Part shown: one piece after another, positions 46,100 to 58,944 of the stretch
Position numbering within the stretch: position 1 is the stretch's first letter
Layout: each line of letters begins with the position of its first letter
NCBI GenBank assembly: GCA_037693485.1
Contig: CM075347.1
Coordinates: 59,864,501 to 59,928,500 of the forward strand
Source: Kitagawia praeruptora
Taxonomy: Eukaryota > Streptophyta > Magnoliopsida > Apiales > Apiaceae
Direction of reading: 5' to 3'
Length of the DNA: 64,000 nt
Position numbers and translations under genes: made by a program
The notes under the pieces: generated by a model
The model's database searches: none
What the model was told of the DNA's origin: nothing
The model's input: the letters and a program-made list of their open reading frames with translations, nothing else

Positions 46100-46509
46100 C
46101 ACATCATTTAACTCATGTGTGTAAGAAATCAACTAGTAGCATATCTAATGCAACAGAGTTGAAAGGGAACTTACACAGAACCCCCATTATGCAAAGAAAA
46201 TTGGTAGTTTGTAATAACATTGACTGTATGCCATGCAAAATAACTGCCATGAGTACATGTTTTAATTTGCAAATTTCATCTAATGAATTATGTTCTTATA
46301 TGCAAACTGCAAAGACTTCTTAATCTACTAAAGAAAGTGAGAAGGCTATTCTCACTAAGAAAAAGTCTAAGTCAATGTCTATATCTAAGTGGGTAATGAA
46401 AGAAGTCAAGGAACCATCTTCTGATGACATTGTTTCAAGTATTGATAAAGTTTCTGATGATACTGAGTGTGCAGGACCCAACAAGACTTGGGTACCAAAT
46501 GCAAATTAA
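46100..46509 (+). pseudogene. Copia-2 gag, 3' part, resumed after E1/E2
   Basis: The frame resumes after the second CTCCT target copy and completes the knuckle as SHHLTHVCKK, so the joined motif is CX2CX4HX4C. It carries in-frame TAA stops at 46321 and 46507. Between them lies a Lys/Ser-rich linker ending NKTWVPNAN, the usual lead-in to the protease in this family. The second stop falls just before the conserved QGKKGKQ..DSG region, so gag and pol are in one frame separated by TAA. Whether that stop was ever used by readthrough, or is simple decay, cannot be told from one copy. Confidence 0.8.
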
Positions 46510-49029
46510 ACTCTTTCTGTCTTGCAGGGAAAGAAAGGTAAACAGGTCATGTGGATAATCGACAGTGGATGTTCCAAACACATGACTGGTGATATATCCC
46601 TGCTATCACAATATGTTGAGAAGGCTGGCCCAACAATAACCTTTGGAGACAACAGCAAAGGTTACACTGTGGGATATGGCTGCTTAAAAGCTGGAAATGT
46701 TGTCATTGAAGAAATCTCTCTTGTGGAAGGTTTGAAGCATAATCTGCTCAGTGTCAGTCAATTCACTGACAAAGGATTCAAAGTTAACTTTGGCATGATG
46801 GAATGCACAATCTACCACAAGAAGGATAGAAGCCTATCTCTGAAAGGAGTCAGGAAAGGAAGCCTATTTGTTACAGACTTAAACTCAACAAATGAGGAAA
46901 GAATATTTTGCTTCTACAGCAAAGCAAGTGTTGGAGATAGCATGCTTTGGCACAAGAAGCTTTCCCATCTCAACTTCAAAACTATGAACATGTTAATGAA
47001 GAAGGAATTGGTGAGAGGACTGCCTCAACAGGAATTCTGTCAAGAAGGACTGTGTGAAGATTGTCAAATGGGAAAACTAAGGAAAGCAATGCATAAATCA
47101 AAACAATTCAACACTAACACTGAAGCACTCAAGTTGATTCACATGGATCTTTTTGGACCAGTGAATGTTAAATCACTATCCAGAAAAAGATATGCACTGG
47201 TCATGATAGATGACTATTCTAGGTACACTTGGGTGAAATTTTTAGAATCAAAAGATGAAGCTGCTCAAGAAATCATTGATCACATAAGGGTACTTGACAG
47301 GACCCCTGGAGCAAAAGTTCAATTTCTAAGAAGTGACAATGGAACTGAGTTCAGAAATGCTACACTTGGAAACTTCTGCAAAGATCAAGGGATTGTTCAA
47401 CAATTCTCTGCTGCAAGGACTCCACAGCAAAATGGAGTTGTAGAAAGGAAAAATAGGACACTCATTGAAGCTGCAAGGACTATGTTGAGCAATGCTAAAT
47501 TACCAACATATTTCTGGGCAGAAGCCATCAACACTGCTTGTTACACACAGAACAGGACACTAATCAACAAGGCTTATGGCAATACTCCTTACTATCTTTT
47601 GACAGGAAAGAGACCTACTGTCAACTACTTTCATATTTTTGGAAGCAAGTGCTTTTTGATGAAAGACAACCATGAAAGAAAAGGCAAGTTTGATACTAAA
47701 GCATATGAAGGCATTTTCATGGGATATGGGATAGAAAGGACTGCCTACAGAGTCTATATCATGGAGAACAAGACAATTGAAGAAAGTGTCAATGTCACGT
47801 TTGATGAAACCAAGTTTCCAGGGTTACATGAGGATGGTCAAATGCAACCCTTCAGATTTGAGAATCAAGGATACTTGGAAAAAGAAGAATATGTTGATGA
47901 AGAACCTAGTCTCACTCAATCAATGGGATATGAGAAAGAATCTGTCAATACTCATAATCTAAATCAAATCTCAACCCAATCACAGACAATTTCAGGCATC
48001 AATCAACAAGACTGTGAGACTGGAGAATTTGAGCTAAATGAGCAGAACAATGAAAATGGTGGAGAATCAAATTCTCATATTGTTGAAAGACAATCTCATC
48101 AAACAAGTAGCTTGCCTCAATCAACAAAGTGGAACAGAGATCATACCAGTAATCTAATTATTGGAGATCCCACTACTGGTGTAAGGACAAGGAGGAATAT
48201 CTCTGCTGACAGCATGTTTTCATGTTTCTTATCTCAAATGGAACCAAAAATAGTTGAAGAAGCATTGTTGGATTCTGATTGGGTGATGGCCATGCAGGAA
48301 GAGCTCAATCAATTTGAAAGAAACAATGTTTGGAAGCTGGTTCCAAGGCCAAAAGGAAAATCAGTCATTGAGACAAAATGGGTCTTCAGAAACAAGATAG
48401 ATGAAAGTGGAAATGTGACAAGAAATAAAGCTAGGCTAGTGGCCAAAGGTTACTATCAACAGGAAGGGATAGATTATGATGAAACATTTGCACCTGTTGC
48501 CAGACTTGAAGCCATAAGAATTTTCTTAGCCTTTGCTGCACACTGCAAATTCAAGATATTTCAAATGGATGTCAAAAGTGCCTTTCTAAATGGAGAATTA
48601 GAAGAAGAAGTGTATGTTGAACAGCCTCCTGGATTTGAGAATGACAAACTGCATAATTTTGTCTACAAGCTGTTCAAGGCTCTATATGGCTTAAAGCAAG
48701 CACCAAGAGCCTGGTATGACACACTATCCACTTTTCTCCTGGAAAATCAATTTATAAGAGGTATGGTGGATAAAACTTTATTCTATAAATACCATGGCAA
48801 AGACATCATCCTTGTGCAGATATATGTTGATGACATAATTTTTGGTTCAACAAACGAAAAATTGTGTGAAAAGTTCTCATCTCTAATGAGAAACAAGTAT
48901 GAAATGAGCATGATGGGAGAATTAGCATTCTTTCTTGGTCTTCAAATCTATCAGAAGAAGGATGGAATCTTCATCTGTCAATCTAAGTATGTCAAAGAAC
49001 TTCTCAAGAAGTTTAACTTAGAAGATTCA
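46510..49029 (+). pseudogene. Copia-2 pol: protease, integrase, reverse transcriptase (5' part)
   Basis: About 840 residues uninterrupted. Counting from codon 46522: protease WIIDSGCSKHMTG (Asp14-Ser-Gly); integrase zinc ligands His144, His149, Cys178, Cys181; integrase core D209, D272 and E308 with the correct DX35E spacing; GKRPTVNYFHIFG and the acidic spacer; reverse transcriptase from NVWKLVPRPKGKSVIETKW, with YVDD at 768-771 and FFLGLQIYQKKDGIFICQSKY. All catalytic residues I can see are intact. It stops after FNLEDS where the chromovirus inserted (target ATTCA). There is no ATG at its start, as expected for a gag-pol polyprotein. Confidence 0.9.
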
Positions 49030-52000
49030 TGTGACGCCCCCAGATCCGGGGTCGGAGATCTAGGCGCTCACGGTCCATTTTCCATTAATAACATACTTGT
49101 TCTTGCACATAATATAAATAAACAACCATCGACCCCACAATAAACTCACACCGCACACACACACACACACACACACTGGTTAGAGTCTCAGAAACGTCAT
49201 ACATTTGATTAAGCAAAAGTAAAAGTTTTAGAGTTATTACAGACCGAATTAAATAGCATTTATGCTACCAGCAACACTTCGATATGAAGCGAAGTTGGCG
49301 GCTTGAAAGTTTGTTACGGTACACTACCTTGCACAGGTCGTACTTATAAATAAAACGTACTAACAAAAGTTGCCGACCAATCCGGCTAATGGGGCCTACC
49401 GGTGGAATCTCAACTGCAGCCTGGGGTCTAGTCACCTGCTTTCGAACAGTCTGACAGGTTCTTGCCATTTCTCTTAGCTGTTGTGTTTGTAAAATTTGAA
49501 AACAAGCAAGAGTGAGCAACTATAGCTCAGCAAGAATATAGGTATAAAATAAGCAATATAGCATTTCATATGTATAACAGTCATTAAACTCGTTGTATCA
49601 ATCAGTTATAAAATCACTTGTCATTGTTGGTAAATTTCAAAGGTGCACCAGTACGTGCCCTTGTTTTCAAAATAACCTTGCAGTTCTAGCTACTGCATAA
49701 AGTCAACATCTTTCTCATCAAAATAGGACACTATCGGCAACTGGCACATAGGCCTAGGATGCAGTGTCAAAGCATTTTTCCAAAGTGGAGGAATGGGACT
49801 TAAAGAAAACATAAAACCTGACAGGGATTGACGATGATCAGTCGCCACATCCGAGTCCAATAATCCGCGGGTCTTCTCTACCGGTAGAAGGATAGAAACT
49901 ACATCCGTAACTATCCCCGAGTGAAAACTACATCCGTAATCACCCTCGATGAAAACTACATCCGTAATCATCCTTCGGCAACACCTGGGCCGGAATAATA
50001 AGTGATGGACCGCCTGGCTCACGGCCGCTTACACATCCCGGGAATCGTTCGTCAACGGTTCCCACACCTGCCAGAGTCCCTTTTTCTTTTTCTTTTGAAA
50101 ACCTGATTTTGATTGAAAACAGAGTAGTTGTGGTTCGACGTCAGCCGACCGATAGTTCTTGAAATCATACGAGAAACAGGACCTGACCGGGGGTTTTCGA
50201 AAATGTTTTGAGTTCGAAAAAGTTCAAGTTTGAAAGTGTTAAAAGGTATCTTGGATTAACTTTGTTTTTAAAATAGTGAACAATAATTATTAAATGATAT
50301 TTTAAGATTTAATATTAATAATTAATAAAATAATTATTTAATAAATAAACTTTTAATCCAAGATAGGGTTTCGAGTATTTACGAAGATATAATAATAGTT
50401 ATTTGAATATACGATACCACCCGACTGACCCTTCGGGTTTTCGCAATATAGATACGATATAATAATATACCGCTCCCCGGTCAATAGTATATACGGACCG
50501 CTACGACCTCTATTGCTAGAGTCGTTGTCCGAAGAAAACATTTCAATCTAAGTTCAAGGGGTAAAAGCATACATGTACTTGTTCAATCTCAATTGCATCA
50601 ATACTTCGATAAACATAGCATTTGGTATAATTTGAAAACTACAAACACAACAGTGAAAATCCTTGTATATGTATAAGTTTTGAAAAGTAAACTTGCCTTG
50701 GTTTGGTTGGGGTGGTCGAGCGTGCGAATTCGAACGATCTATTCATAAACAATAATCGTTCGTTAGTACCTTAACAATTTCTTTCTAATTACGGGGTTTT
50801 AAGGGGATACGAAATTAACTTAACGACTTCGTCTTATGACTCCCTAGCCCCTCTATAGGTCCATGTCATCACTCGATTACGCTCGTCACTTATTCGACTT
50901 AATTTAGTTACCACATCCGAACCATAACCATTACTCCTAGAATTATGCTCCACTAACGACTTTTTCCCTTGCGCGAAATTTACTCTAGCATTTTTATAAA
51001 ATTCAAAAATTCGTATTTTAATCCAATTCTTTTTGGGTAGCCTTCACCACTGTATTTCCTAGCTTCTCTAATTTTTCCATGATCCCAAATAATTTTTAAG
51101 GTGTTTAAACAAGGTTCACAAGGGGGTCACTTTATGCAGTCCATAGTCCAGAAACAAAATTCACTCCTCCGGCCATAACTAAAAATCCACACATCACCTA
51201 GCTATGAATCTTACATATCCAGAAACTAAATTCAATTATCTTTCCATCAATATAAGGTAGGACATCAGGGGACATCATTTGGGTGTTCAAAATCGTGTCA
51301 CAATACAGGTCATTGCTCCTGGAAAAACTCAGCATGAACATACCACTTACATCAATCATTTTTCACAATTCCACCATACAACCAACACTTAATACACTCA
51401 AATCATGGTTCATAACACTCATGGTGATATATATACTATCCATAGTCATAAAAGTCATAATCTCAACATAAAAACTCAAGATCCAAGTCATCCAACACTT
51501 ATACAACCAAGATTAGCTCATACATGCATGGATCTACTACCAAACATTATAAATACTACATAACCAAGAGGGTTTGTGATTTTTATACCTTCTTGAGCTC
51601 CTAGTGGCCTTGGGTAAGCTTCTCACAACTCAACAACACCTTAGATGGTCTCCTACAACACTTATAATGCAAGATCTAAAGGAAGAACAAACTTGGTTAC
51701 TATTCACCCAAACTTTAACAATTTATATCTTGGAATTGGATGGATGAAATGAAGTGAAATTGCTAGCATACCTTGATTAGATGATGTAGATGACCTAGGA
51801 TTTATGGTGTGAATTATGAGTGATGGGAAATGGGGAAGAAGAATTTTTCTTCTCCCTTTTTTAGCTTAGGCCGAGAGCAATATCAAGGGGGGGGGAGAGT
51901 GTTTTTGTGTTTGATTTTGGTGTTGGGTGAATGAGTGGTATTAGATGAGGTTTATATGTATTATTGTGAGTATATGCATGGTACAACATAGGCATGGCTA

Positions 52001-52542
52001 TAAGCATGGCTAGTGGTACTTCTTGTCTCCTCTTTTTGAAAAGCAAGCCAACTAGTTACTATTCCCCTTGCTATTTGGTTCATCTAGTTTGCTTTCCTAA
52101 CTACTTAGTTGCATGAGCTTGCATGCAATACTACTCCTTGTATTATTATTCTCCCACCAATGCTTATTATCTAATCTTTAATTCGTATCGTATCTTAATC
52201 AATCTCTCGTAATAATATTTTGTCGCGTAGAGATTTCCCCTATAATTCCTTAAGTACTAATTGTGTAAATTCCTCTAATGTCCATAATTCCTTGTCATGA
52301 TCCTCAATAAATCTTGTAACACTCTAATCTTCTCAAATCCCAAGTTTTATAAATCTCACTAACAATAAGACTCCTGCCTTCACAATCTCCCTTTTTTTTT
52401 TAACTTACATAGGGAATACAACAACACAGTTTCTCAGACAATCAATTCTATTAATCACAGGGATGACCAGAAAGGTTCCATATTGACATTGCCACAAGAT
52501 ATTAAATAAAATAAAATATTACCAAAAATTAGGGTTCTTACA
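49030..52542 (-). repeat. Chromovirus LTR, 3' copy
   Basis: 3513 bp. It contains a (CA)n run near 49151-49177, three 28-bp repeats of 'gaaaactacatccgtaa' starting at 49895, 49923 and 49951, an AT-rich block near 50280-50350 and a G9 run near 51888. Small open frames inside have no family resemblance. Confidence 0.93.
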
Positions 52543-52555
52543 GCCTCCCCTCCTT
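52543..52555 (-). other. Polypurine tract (chromovirus)
   Basis: Minus strand AAGGAGGGGAGGC ends directly at the LTR start TGTAAGAACCC, the expected plus-strand primer position. Confidence 0.8.
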
Positions 52556-52575
52556 AAAAGGATTCCGTCCCGGAA

Positions 52576-53952
52576 TCAGGTTGGAAACAGTTGGGGGTGC
52601 TTTTCACGCATTGCGCTTTCTAGTTCCCATGTTGATTCTTCGACATTCTGGTTCCTCCACAAAACTCTCATTAATTTGACAACCTTGTTCCTCAGCACCT
52701 GTTCTTTCCTATCCATAATTTCTACGGGTTGCTCCACATATGTTAAGTCTGGTTGCAGATCCACTTGATCATGTTCTATCACATGTCGGAAGTCGGTATG
52801 GTAGGGTCGTAGCATGGACACATGAAACACATTATGTACTTGCTGTAAGCTCGGAGGTAAAGCTAATTCATAGGCTAACTTTCCAACTCGTTTCAAGATC
52901 TCAAAAGGTCCAATAAATCTCGGGCTTAGTTTCCCCTTCTTACCACATCTCATCAATCCCTTCCACGGTGATACTTTTAACATCACAAACTCTCCTACCT
53001 CATATTCCTTATCCTTGCGGGACTGGTCCGCATACTTCTTCTGTCTGTCTTGGGCCGCTACCAGCCGTCCTCTTATGAGTTCAATAGTTTCTCTTGTCTG
53101 TTGGACCAGTTCAGGCCCTAATATCTTCCGTTCTCCAACTTCTTCCCAACACAAAGGAGACCGACATCTTCGTCCGTACAAAGCTTCATATGGGGGCATG
53201 CCTATACTCGCATGGTAACTGTTGTTGTAGGAAAATTCGATCAACGGCAAGTGGTCGTCCCAACTTCCCTTGAAATCTATGGCACATACTCTCAACATGT
53301 CCTCGATGGTCTGGATGGTTCTCTCGCTCTGTCCGTCTGTTTGGGGATGGTATGCAGTACTCATGTTTAACTTAGTCCCCACACAATCCTGAAAACTCCT
53401 CCAGAACTTGGAGTTGAATCTTGGGTCTCTATCTGATACAATGCTCACAGGAACCCCATGCCTAACCACAATCTCTTTTAAGTAGATATCTACCAGCCTG
53501 TCGACAGTGTATCTCTCGTTGATTGGAAGAAAATGTGCTGACTTGGTCAATCTATCAATAATTACCCAAATGGCGTCATGATTAGTCTTGGTCCTTGGTA
53601 ATCCGACCACAAAGTCCATCGCGATCTGTTCCCACTTCCACTCGGGTATCTCTAAGGGTTGCAACAATCCACTGGGCCTCTGGTGTTCGGCCTTCACTCT
53701 CTGACATGTCAAGCACTTACTTACCCACTCTGCTATGTCCTTCTTCATATTTGGCCACCAATAATATTCTTTCAAATCCCTATACATCTTGGTGCCTCCA
53801 GGGTGAATCGAATACCTTGAACTATGAGCCTCCTGCCAAATCTCATCTTTCAATTCTTGAACGTTCGGGATCCATATCCTAGATGCGTACCTCATAACTC
53901 CGTTCCCATCCTTCTCACACCTAATTTCTTCGCCAGTCAAAATTTTCTCCAT
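52576..53952 (-). pseudogene. Chromovirus integrase with chromodomain
   Basis: 458 codons in a frame shifted from RT, overlapping it by 32 bp after an A8 run. Zinc-binding region with His43/His50 and Cys80/Cys83 (HPGGTKMYRDL..CLTCQ); catalytic Asp113 (AMDFVVGLP), Asp174 (VSDRDPRF) and Glu210 (GQSERT) with DX35E spacing; GPFEILKRVGKLAYELALPP and VHNVFHVSMLRPY in the C-terminal domain; then a chromodomain-like tail (YVEQPVEIMDRKEQ.., KVVKLMRVLWRNQN, ESTWELESAM). Chromodomains direct integration to marked heterochromatin in this family. Intact apart from the frameshift that separates it from the rest of pol. Confidence 0.9.
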
Positions 53953-56785
53953 CGAGTTCTTTTTTTTCTTCTATCTTCTTTTCCTGGCATAACTTAATCT
54001 TTTCCAATAGCGGTGGTTGGACTTTTATTTCCATTAGACTCTCTTGGCCGATTCCTGGCAACCTCACCTCAATCTCCAGCCTCTCGAGGTCCTTGATCAC
54101 TTCGTCCACTGACGTTATCATCTTAATCTTCTCCTTTCGGCTAAGTGCATCGGCCACTACGTTGGCCTTCCCTGGGTGATAATGAATCTCACAGTCATAA
54201 TCTTTGATTAGCTCTAACCATCTCCTCTGCCTCATGTTTAACTCTTTCTGAGTGAATATGTACTTCAAGCTCTTGTGATCCGTGTAGATTTCACACTTTT
54301 CTCCGTACAGGTAATGCCTCCAGATCTTTAAAGTAAAAACTATCGCTGCTAATTCCAAATCATGGGTGGGGTATCTTATCTCATACTCCTTAAGTTGTCG
54401 GGACGCATACGCAATCACCTTACCGTGCTGCATAAGCACACACCCTAAACCTTTATGGGATGCATCGCTATAAATCACAAAATCTCCCTTATCATCCGGT
54501 AGGGCTAGTACTGGTGCTGTCACCAACCTCTTTTTCAACTCTTGAAAGCTCTCTTCGCATTTTTCAGTCCACACAAACTTCTCGGTCTTGCGGGTTAGCC
54601 GGGTCAAAGGGGCTGCTATCTTGGCAAAGTCTTGGACAAATCTCCTATAGTAGCCGGCCAATCCTATGAAACTTCTCACCTCTGTCAGAGTGGTTGGTCT
54701 CTCCCAATTTGATACAGCCTCTATTTTGGCTGGGTCCACTAGGATGCCTTGTTCGCTAATCACATGCCCCAAAAACTGAACTTCCTTCAACCAAAATTCA
54801 CACTTCGAGAACTTAGCGTACAACTTTTCTTCTATTAATGCTCCCAATACAATCCTCAAATGCTCTGCATGTTCCTCTTTCGTCTTGGAATAAATTAAGA
54901 TGTCATCGATGAAGACTATAACACACTTGTCCAGATACTTCTTGAAGACTCGATTCATTAAGTCCATGAAAGCTGCGGGTGCATTTGTTAACCCAAACGA
55001 CATTACTAAAAACTCATAGTGTCCGTACCGGGTGCGAAAGGCCGTCTTTGGTATATCTTCTGGCTTAATCTTTAACTGATGGTACCCGGTTCTCAAATCG
55101 ATCTTGGAAAAATAAACCGCGTCCTTTAGTTGGTCAAACAGGTCATCTATTCTGGGCAAAGGATACTTATTCTTTATGGTCACCTTATTCAACTCCCTGT
55201 AGTCTATGCATAATCTCATACTGCCATCCTTCTTTTTCACGAATAGCACCGGGGCTCCCCACGGTGACACACTAGGTCTTATCATTCCTTTATCCAACAG
55301 CTCTTGCAATTGGGTGGCCAACTCTTTCATCTCCACTGGGGCTAGCCTATACAGGGCTTTTGAAATTGGGGCCGTGCCCGGAACTAAATCTATAGCGAAC
55401 TTGATGTCTCTATCAGGTGGTAGTCCTGGAAGATCGTCCGGAAATACATCCGCGAATTCATTAACGACTGGGATTTCCTGTAGGTTGGGTGCCTCCTTCT
55501 TGGTATCCTTTATATAGGCTAGATAGGCTTCGCATCCCTTACGTAACAGCCTTTTAGCTTGAATCATAGTCAGGAACTTTTGGGTTTGTCGTTTTCCACT
55601 AAACACTACTTCCTCATCCCCTGGCAATCTTAAACTCACTTTCTTCTTCACGCAATCAATCTGAGCTCCATGGGTTGTCAACCAATCCATACCTATTATT
55701 ACGTCAAACTCCCCTAATTTAAAAGGTATTAAATCTACCCGAAAGTGTCGCCCTTCTATTTCTAGGTCGCAACCTGGACATACTTGGTTAACAGGAATAA
55801 TTTCATGATTAGCTATCTCTACTTGCAGTCTGTCTCTCAGTGGTTCAGTCTTAAGGCCTAACCGACATACAAAATCTAGAGATATGAAAGACTTGGCAGC
55901 TCCCGAATCAAATAAAACATTCGCATTAACTGAGTTGAGTAGTAGGGTACCTGCGATCACATCCGTGTTCCTCACGGCATCTTGCACAGTCATGTTAAAA
56001 GTTCTTGCAGTAGGGGCCCTGTTAGAAGCAGTTCCACTCACTCTTGATGCAGCTGGCCCAGAGGACATACATTCCCTCATTCGGTGCCCTGGTTTCCCAC
56101 ACTTAAAGCAATTACCTCCGGCACTGGTGTTGTTACTAGTTCCGCGACAGGTGTTAGCATAATGTCCTGTCAGCCCACACTTGAAGCACTTCACATCTTG
56201 CAGATTACACACGCCCGCATGTTTCCTTCCACATTTATTGCATTCCGGGAGTGGGGCTCGGGGTGGGGTAGAGTACGATGATCCCTGTGGTCGGCCGCCC
56301 TGGCCCACACTCCAACTTTCAGCTTTCTTGGTTCCAAAGTTTCCGCTGGGCTGGGACACTGTTCCTCGCTTAAACTTGCTCGGAAAGCTCCCTCCCGCAG
56401 AGTTTCCCTTTCGACTGTCAAACTTCCTCTTCTTTCCTTCCCTCTCCTTCTGCATCTGTTCACTTCCAGCCTCAACAATCGACGCTTTCTGTACCAGGGT
56501 GGCATAGTCTGTCAGCTCAAGAACCGCCACACGATTCTGAATCCATTGCTTTAGCCCCAATTGAAACCTTCGGGCCCTCTTCACCTCAGAGTTCACATAT
56601 TCCGGCACAAACCTTGACAGCTCAGTAAATCTTGCCTCATACTCGGCCACCGTCATGTTACCTTGCTTGAGTTCCAAAAATTTCAGCTTCATTTGTGTTT
56701 CCATGAACCTAGGGAAATACTTTTCCAAGAACAACTCGCTAAACCTCTCCCAGGTCACCACACCTCTTCCCTCCAAATTCTTTTT
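53921..56785 (-). pseudogene. Chromovirus gag C-terminus, protease, RT, RNase H
   Basis: Homology resumes right after the A6 run with NLEGRGVVTWERFSELFLE. Counting from codon 56812: gag core to about 115; three zinc motifs CNKCGRKHAGVC (191-202), CFKCGLTGHYANTC (209-222) and CFKCGKPGHRMREC (235-248); protease VLFDSGAAKSF with DSGA at 302-305; RT about 520-690 with VIVFIDDILIYSK (FIDD 634-637); RNase H about 770-890 with YSDASHKGLGC, HDLELAAIVF and YTDHKSLKYIF; then the linker DYDCEIHYHPGKANVVADALSR. All catalytic residues are present. The frame ends near an A8 run at about 53961-53968; integrase continues in another frame. Confidence 0.92.
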
Positions 56786-57266
56786 TAGCTTCCCACCAGT
56801 AGTTTGCCTCACCCTTCAGCAGATAGGTGGCGAAAACAGTTTTCTGCTCTTCAGCGACTCCTAGTATCTCAAAAGATTTTTCCATTTCTTTCAGCCAGGC
56901 TCTTGCCTCGACTGGGTCCGCAGTTCCCTTAAACTCCGGGGGTTTCAGGGATTTGAAATTTCGAAAGGCATTGGCATTCGCATTGTTGGGTGGTGGCTGA
57001 ACCGGGGGACGGTCCAAGTTCTGCCTAAGTAGGTCCATGAATCGCTCCATAGGGTCTCTCCTTGGGTTTTCCACCTCCAGGGTATCATCTTCAGCTTCCT
57101 CTTCATCATACTCAGAGTTATCAAACAAGTTATAGTCACTACCTTCATCCTCGCTCAGGTTCTGATCCTCTCTCTCTCGGTTTTGGTGGCCTTCCGGCCC
57201 ATGGTGGCTACCCTGGCCTTCAGAGCTGGCCGGGTGAGCTCGAGTGTTCATTCTTCTGGGTGGCAT
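56739..57266 (-). pseudogene. Chromovirus gag, N-terminal part
   Basis: Start taken at ATG 57266 (MPPRRMNTRAHPASS), the usual gag start in this group; an earlier ATG at 57305 adds 13 unlikely residues. It has an acidic linker (NLSEDEGSDYNLFDNSEYDEEEAEDD), then PVQPPPNNANANAFRNFKSL and the gag core start PPEFKGTADPVEARAWLKEM..FATYLLKGEANYWWEAKK. Just after that, at an A6 run (about 56780), the frame shifts and this segment ends at a chance stop. The continuation is in the next frame. Confidence 0.85.
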
Positions 57267-57305
57267 GATTCTGATAATAAGACAAAAATGGGTTAGGGTT
57301 TTCAA

Positions 57306-58022
57306 TTTATTTGACCGTATTTAGAGAAGTCAGGAACGTATTGTTCCTCCTTATACAGGGTTAAAATTTCGAAACTCGTAGTGCCCTTATGATGGCGATA
57401 AACTGTAAAACTCTTTTTAGGGGAAGTCGTTACGTGGTTCGAAAACATTTGTAGGAATTTCCAAGATTTCAAAACTTCGAACTTATAGAAATGTTTTCAA
57501 AATTTTAAATAACTAAAACCGTTTTTTTTTTTTGAAAGGTTTATTTTAGAAAAATTGTAGGAACATTTTGGAAATGTAGAGAACAATTTGAAATCGCATA
57601 TCGTAAATTTAAAATAGCATGGTTGTATTTGTGGCTTGTAGCAGTTGTATAATCACAGTTGTATATCAAGACAGTAGATCATGGCATCGGAAAGTAAAAT
57701 AGTTGAGACAATATCAAGGAAACTGAAACTAAATAAGTACGGTACAAGGAAGGTCACAAAGTTTGGATGTTAGAGCCAAATACATAGTTCCGATGTCAAA
57801 GTCTAGCAAAAGTGGAACAAATACAAGTACATAATCCGAATAGTCAGGGCTACACAAAAGTAGGGCTACATCCGTACATACTATCCGAAGTCACATCTAC
57901 ATATATGTAGGTCAGTCTACTCATCCACTGGTCAGAAAGGACGCCACTGCACAAGTCAACTATCCCGCAAAATCGACACACTAGTGTCATCTGTACCTAG
58001 GGACTGAGCTATCAGTAACACA
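57306..58022 (-). other. Spacer between the extra ORF and gag
   Basis: About 720 bp of non-coding sequence with an A/T-rich stretch near 57520-57600. No ORF or recognisable signal. It could serve as leader for gag translation or hold a splice junction, which I cannot show. Confidence 0.5.
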
Positions 58023-58730
58023 TCACGGGGCCGCACCGCGACGGAGCAAGGCCCTCACTCGGGCAAATGCACGACGCACAACACGCCTAACATCCCTAGC
58101 CTGGATCACTCCGCCCCCGCGGATCCCTAATCCGAGAACCCTCTCGCGACTCCTCCTCTCAATCCTGTGGAGTCGAGCTCTAGTCCTCCTAGCAACTGTA
58201 GTCCTCATCTCAGCCTGGATCCTCAAGCGCGCCTCGCGCTCCTCCACTATCACCCTCCTCGCCTCGTTAAGTCGGGCCTCCGCAGAAAGTAAGTCTCGGG
58301 TCATGAACTGCACGACATAGGCGTGCTCAGCGCCCGACACCGGGGGTAGGTCCAGTGGTGGGGGTGGCATAACAGGGGCAGGAGCAGGAGCAGGGGTAGG
58401 GTCACGCTCCTCCTCACTAGAAGTATCCTCCTCGGGGTCATCATCTGAAGAAGTGGGGCTCAATGACTGTGGAGAGGGTGGGGGTGACACAACACGGTCC
58501 TCACCGGGTCGCACACTCTCCTCATCAGTGGCCACAGGGGAGGGGGTAACAGGCTCAGGCTCCATAAAGGGCTCCTCCTCGGGATCCTCATCATCAGTAT
58601 CCCCTAATATCGTAATCCAGGGGCCCAGCTCAGGGTCAGCATCAGTATCCTCAACAGGGTCCTCAGTCTCTCTCAGTAGTGCCTCATCATGCTCCCTCTC
58701 ATAGGCCTCAGGGTCTGGTATATCCTCCAT
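58023..58730 (-). CDS. Additional ORF upstream of gag in the chromovirus
   Basis: 235 residues from ATG 58730 in sense orientation, 230 bp after the 5' LTR and about 760 bp before gag. Residues 1-55 are strongly acidic (DPEAYEREHDEALL, DTDDEDPEEEPFMEPE). Residues 55-130 are Pro/Ser/Asp/Glu-rich with PAPAPAPVMPPPPLDLPP. Residues 135-180 look helical (YVVQFMTRDLLSAEARLNEA). The C-terminus is highly basic (ARRTRARLHRIERRSRERV, ..RRVVRRAFARVRALLRR). The coding part is much more GC-rich than the flanking element. I recognise no domain. Extra ORFs are known in plant Ty3/gypsy elements, mostly Tat and Athila; in this position of a chromovirus I know of no named protein. A role as nucleic-acid-binding or chaperone-like accessory factor is guesswork from charge. 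Confidence 0.65.
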   Translation of the reverse strand: MEDIPDPEAYEREHDEALLRETEDPVEDTDADPELGPWITILGDTDDEDPEEEPFMEPEPVTPSPVATDEESVRPGEDRVVSPPPSPQSLSPTSSDDDPEEDTSSEEERDPTPAPAPAPVMPPPPLDLPPVSGAEHAYVVQFMTRDLLSAEARLNEARRVIVEEREARLRIQAEMRTTVARRTRARLHRIERRSRERVLGLGIRGGGVIQARDVRRVVRRAFARVRALLRRGAAP

Positions 58731-58944
58731 CTACACAAGGGAAATAAGCTAGGTTACTAACCAAAAAGAAGGGTTTAAGAAGTAGTTCCCTCTCGGGCCT
58801 TAGAAGTCAGGGCTATATCCGATAACCCGACTGTGAACTCGATGAGAGCTCTAGGTATTAATGGGATTATTATTAATGTTATATTATTCGTATTATTATG
58901 GTTGCTTTCCTAAATTACTATCGTTCCTGAGAACTGTAACCTTC

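Noticed and set aside
49265..50022. Small open frames repeated in both chromovirus LTRs
   Set aside because: They occur in U3/U5-like DNA, have no family resemblance, and repeat only because the LTRs do.
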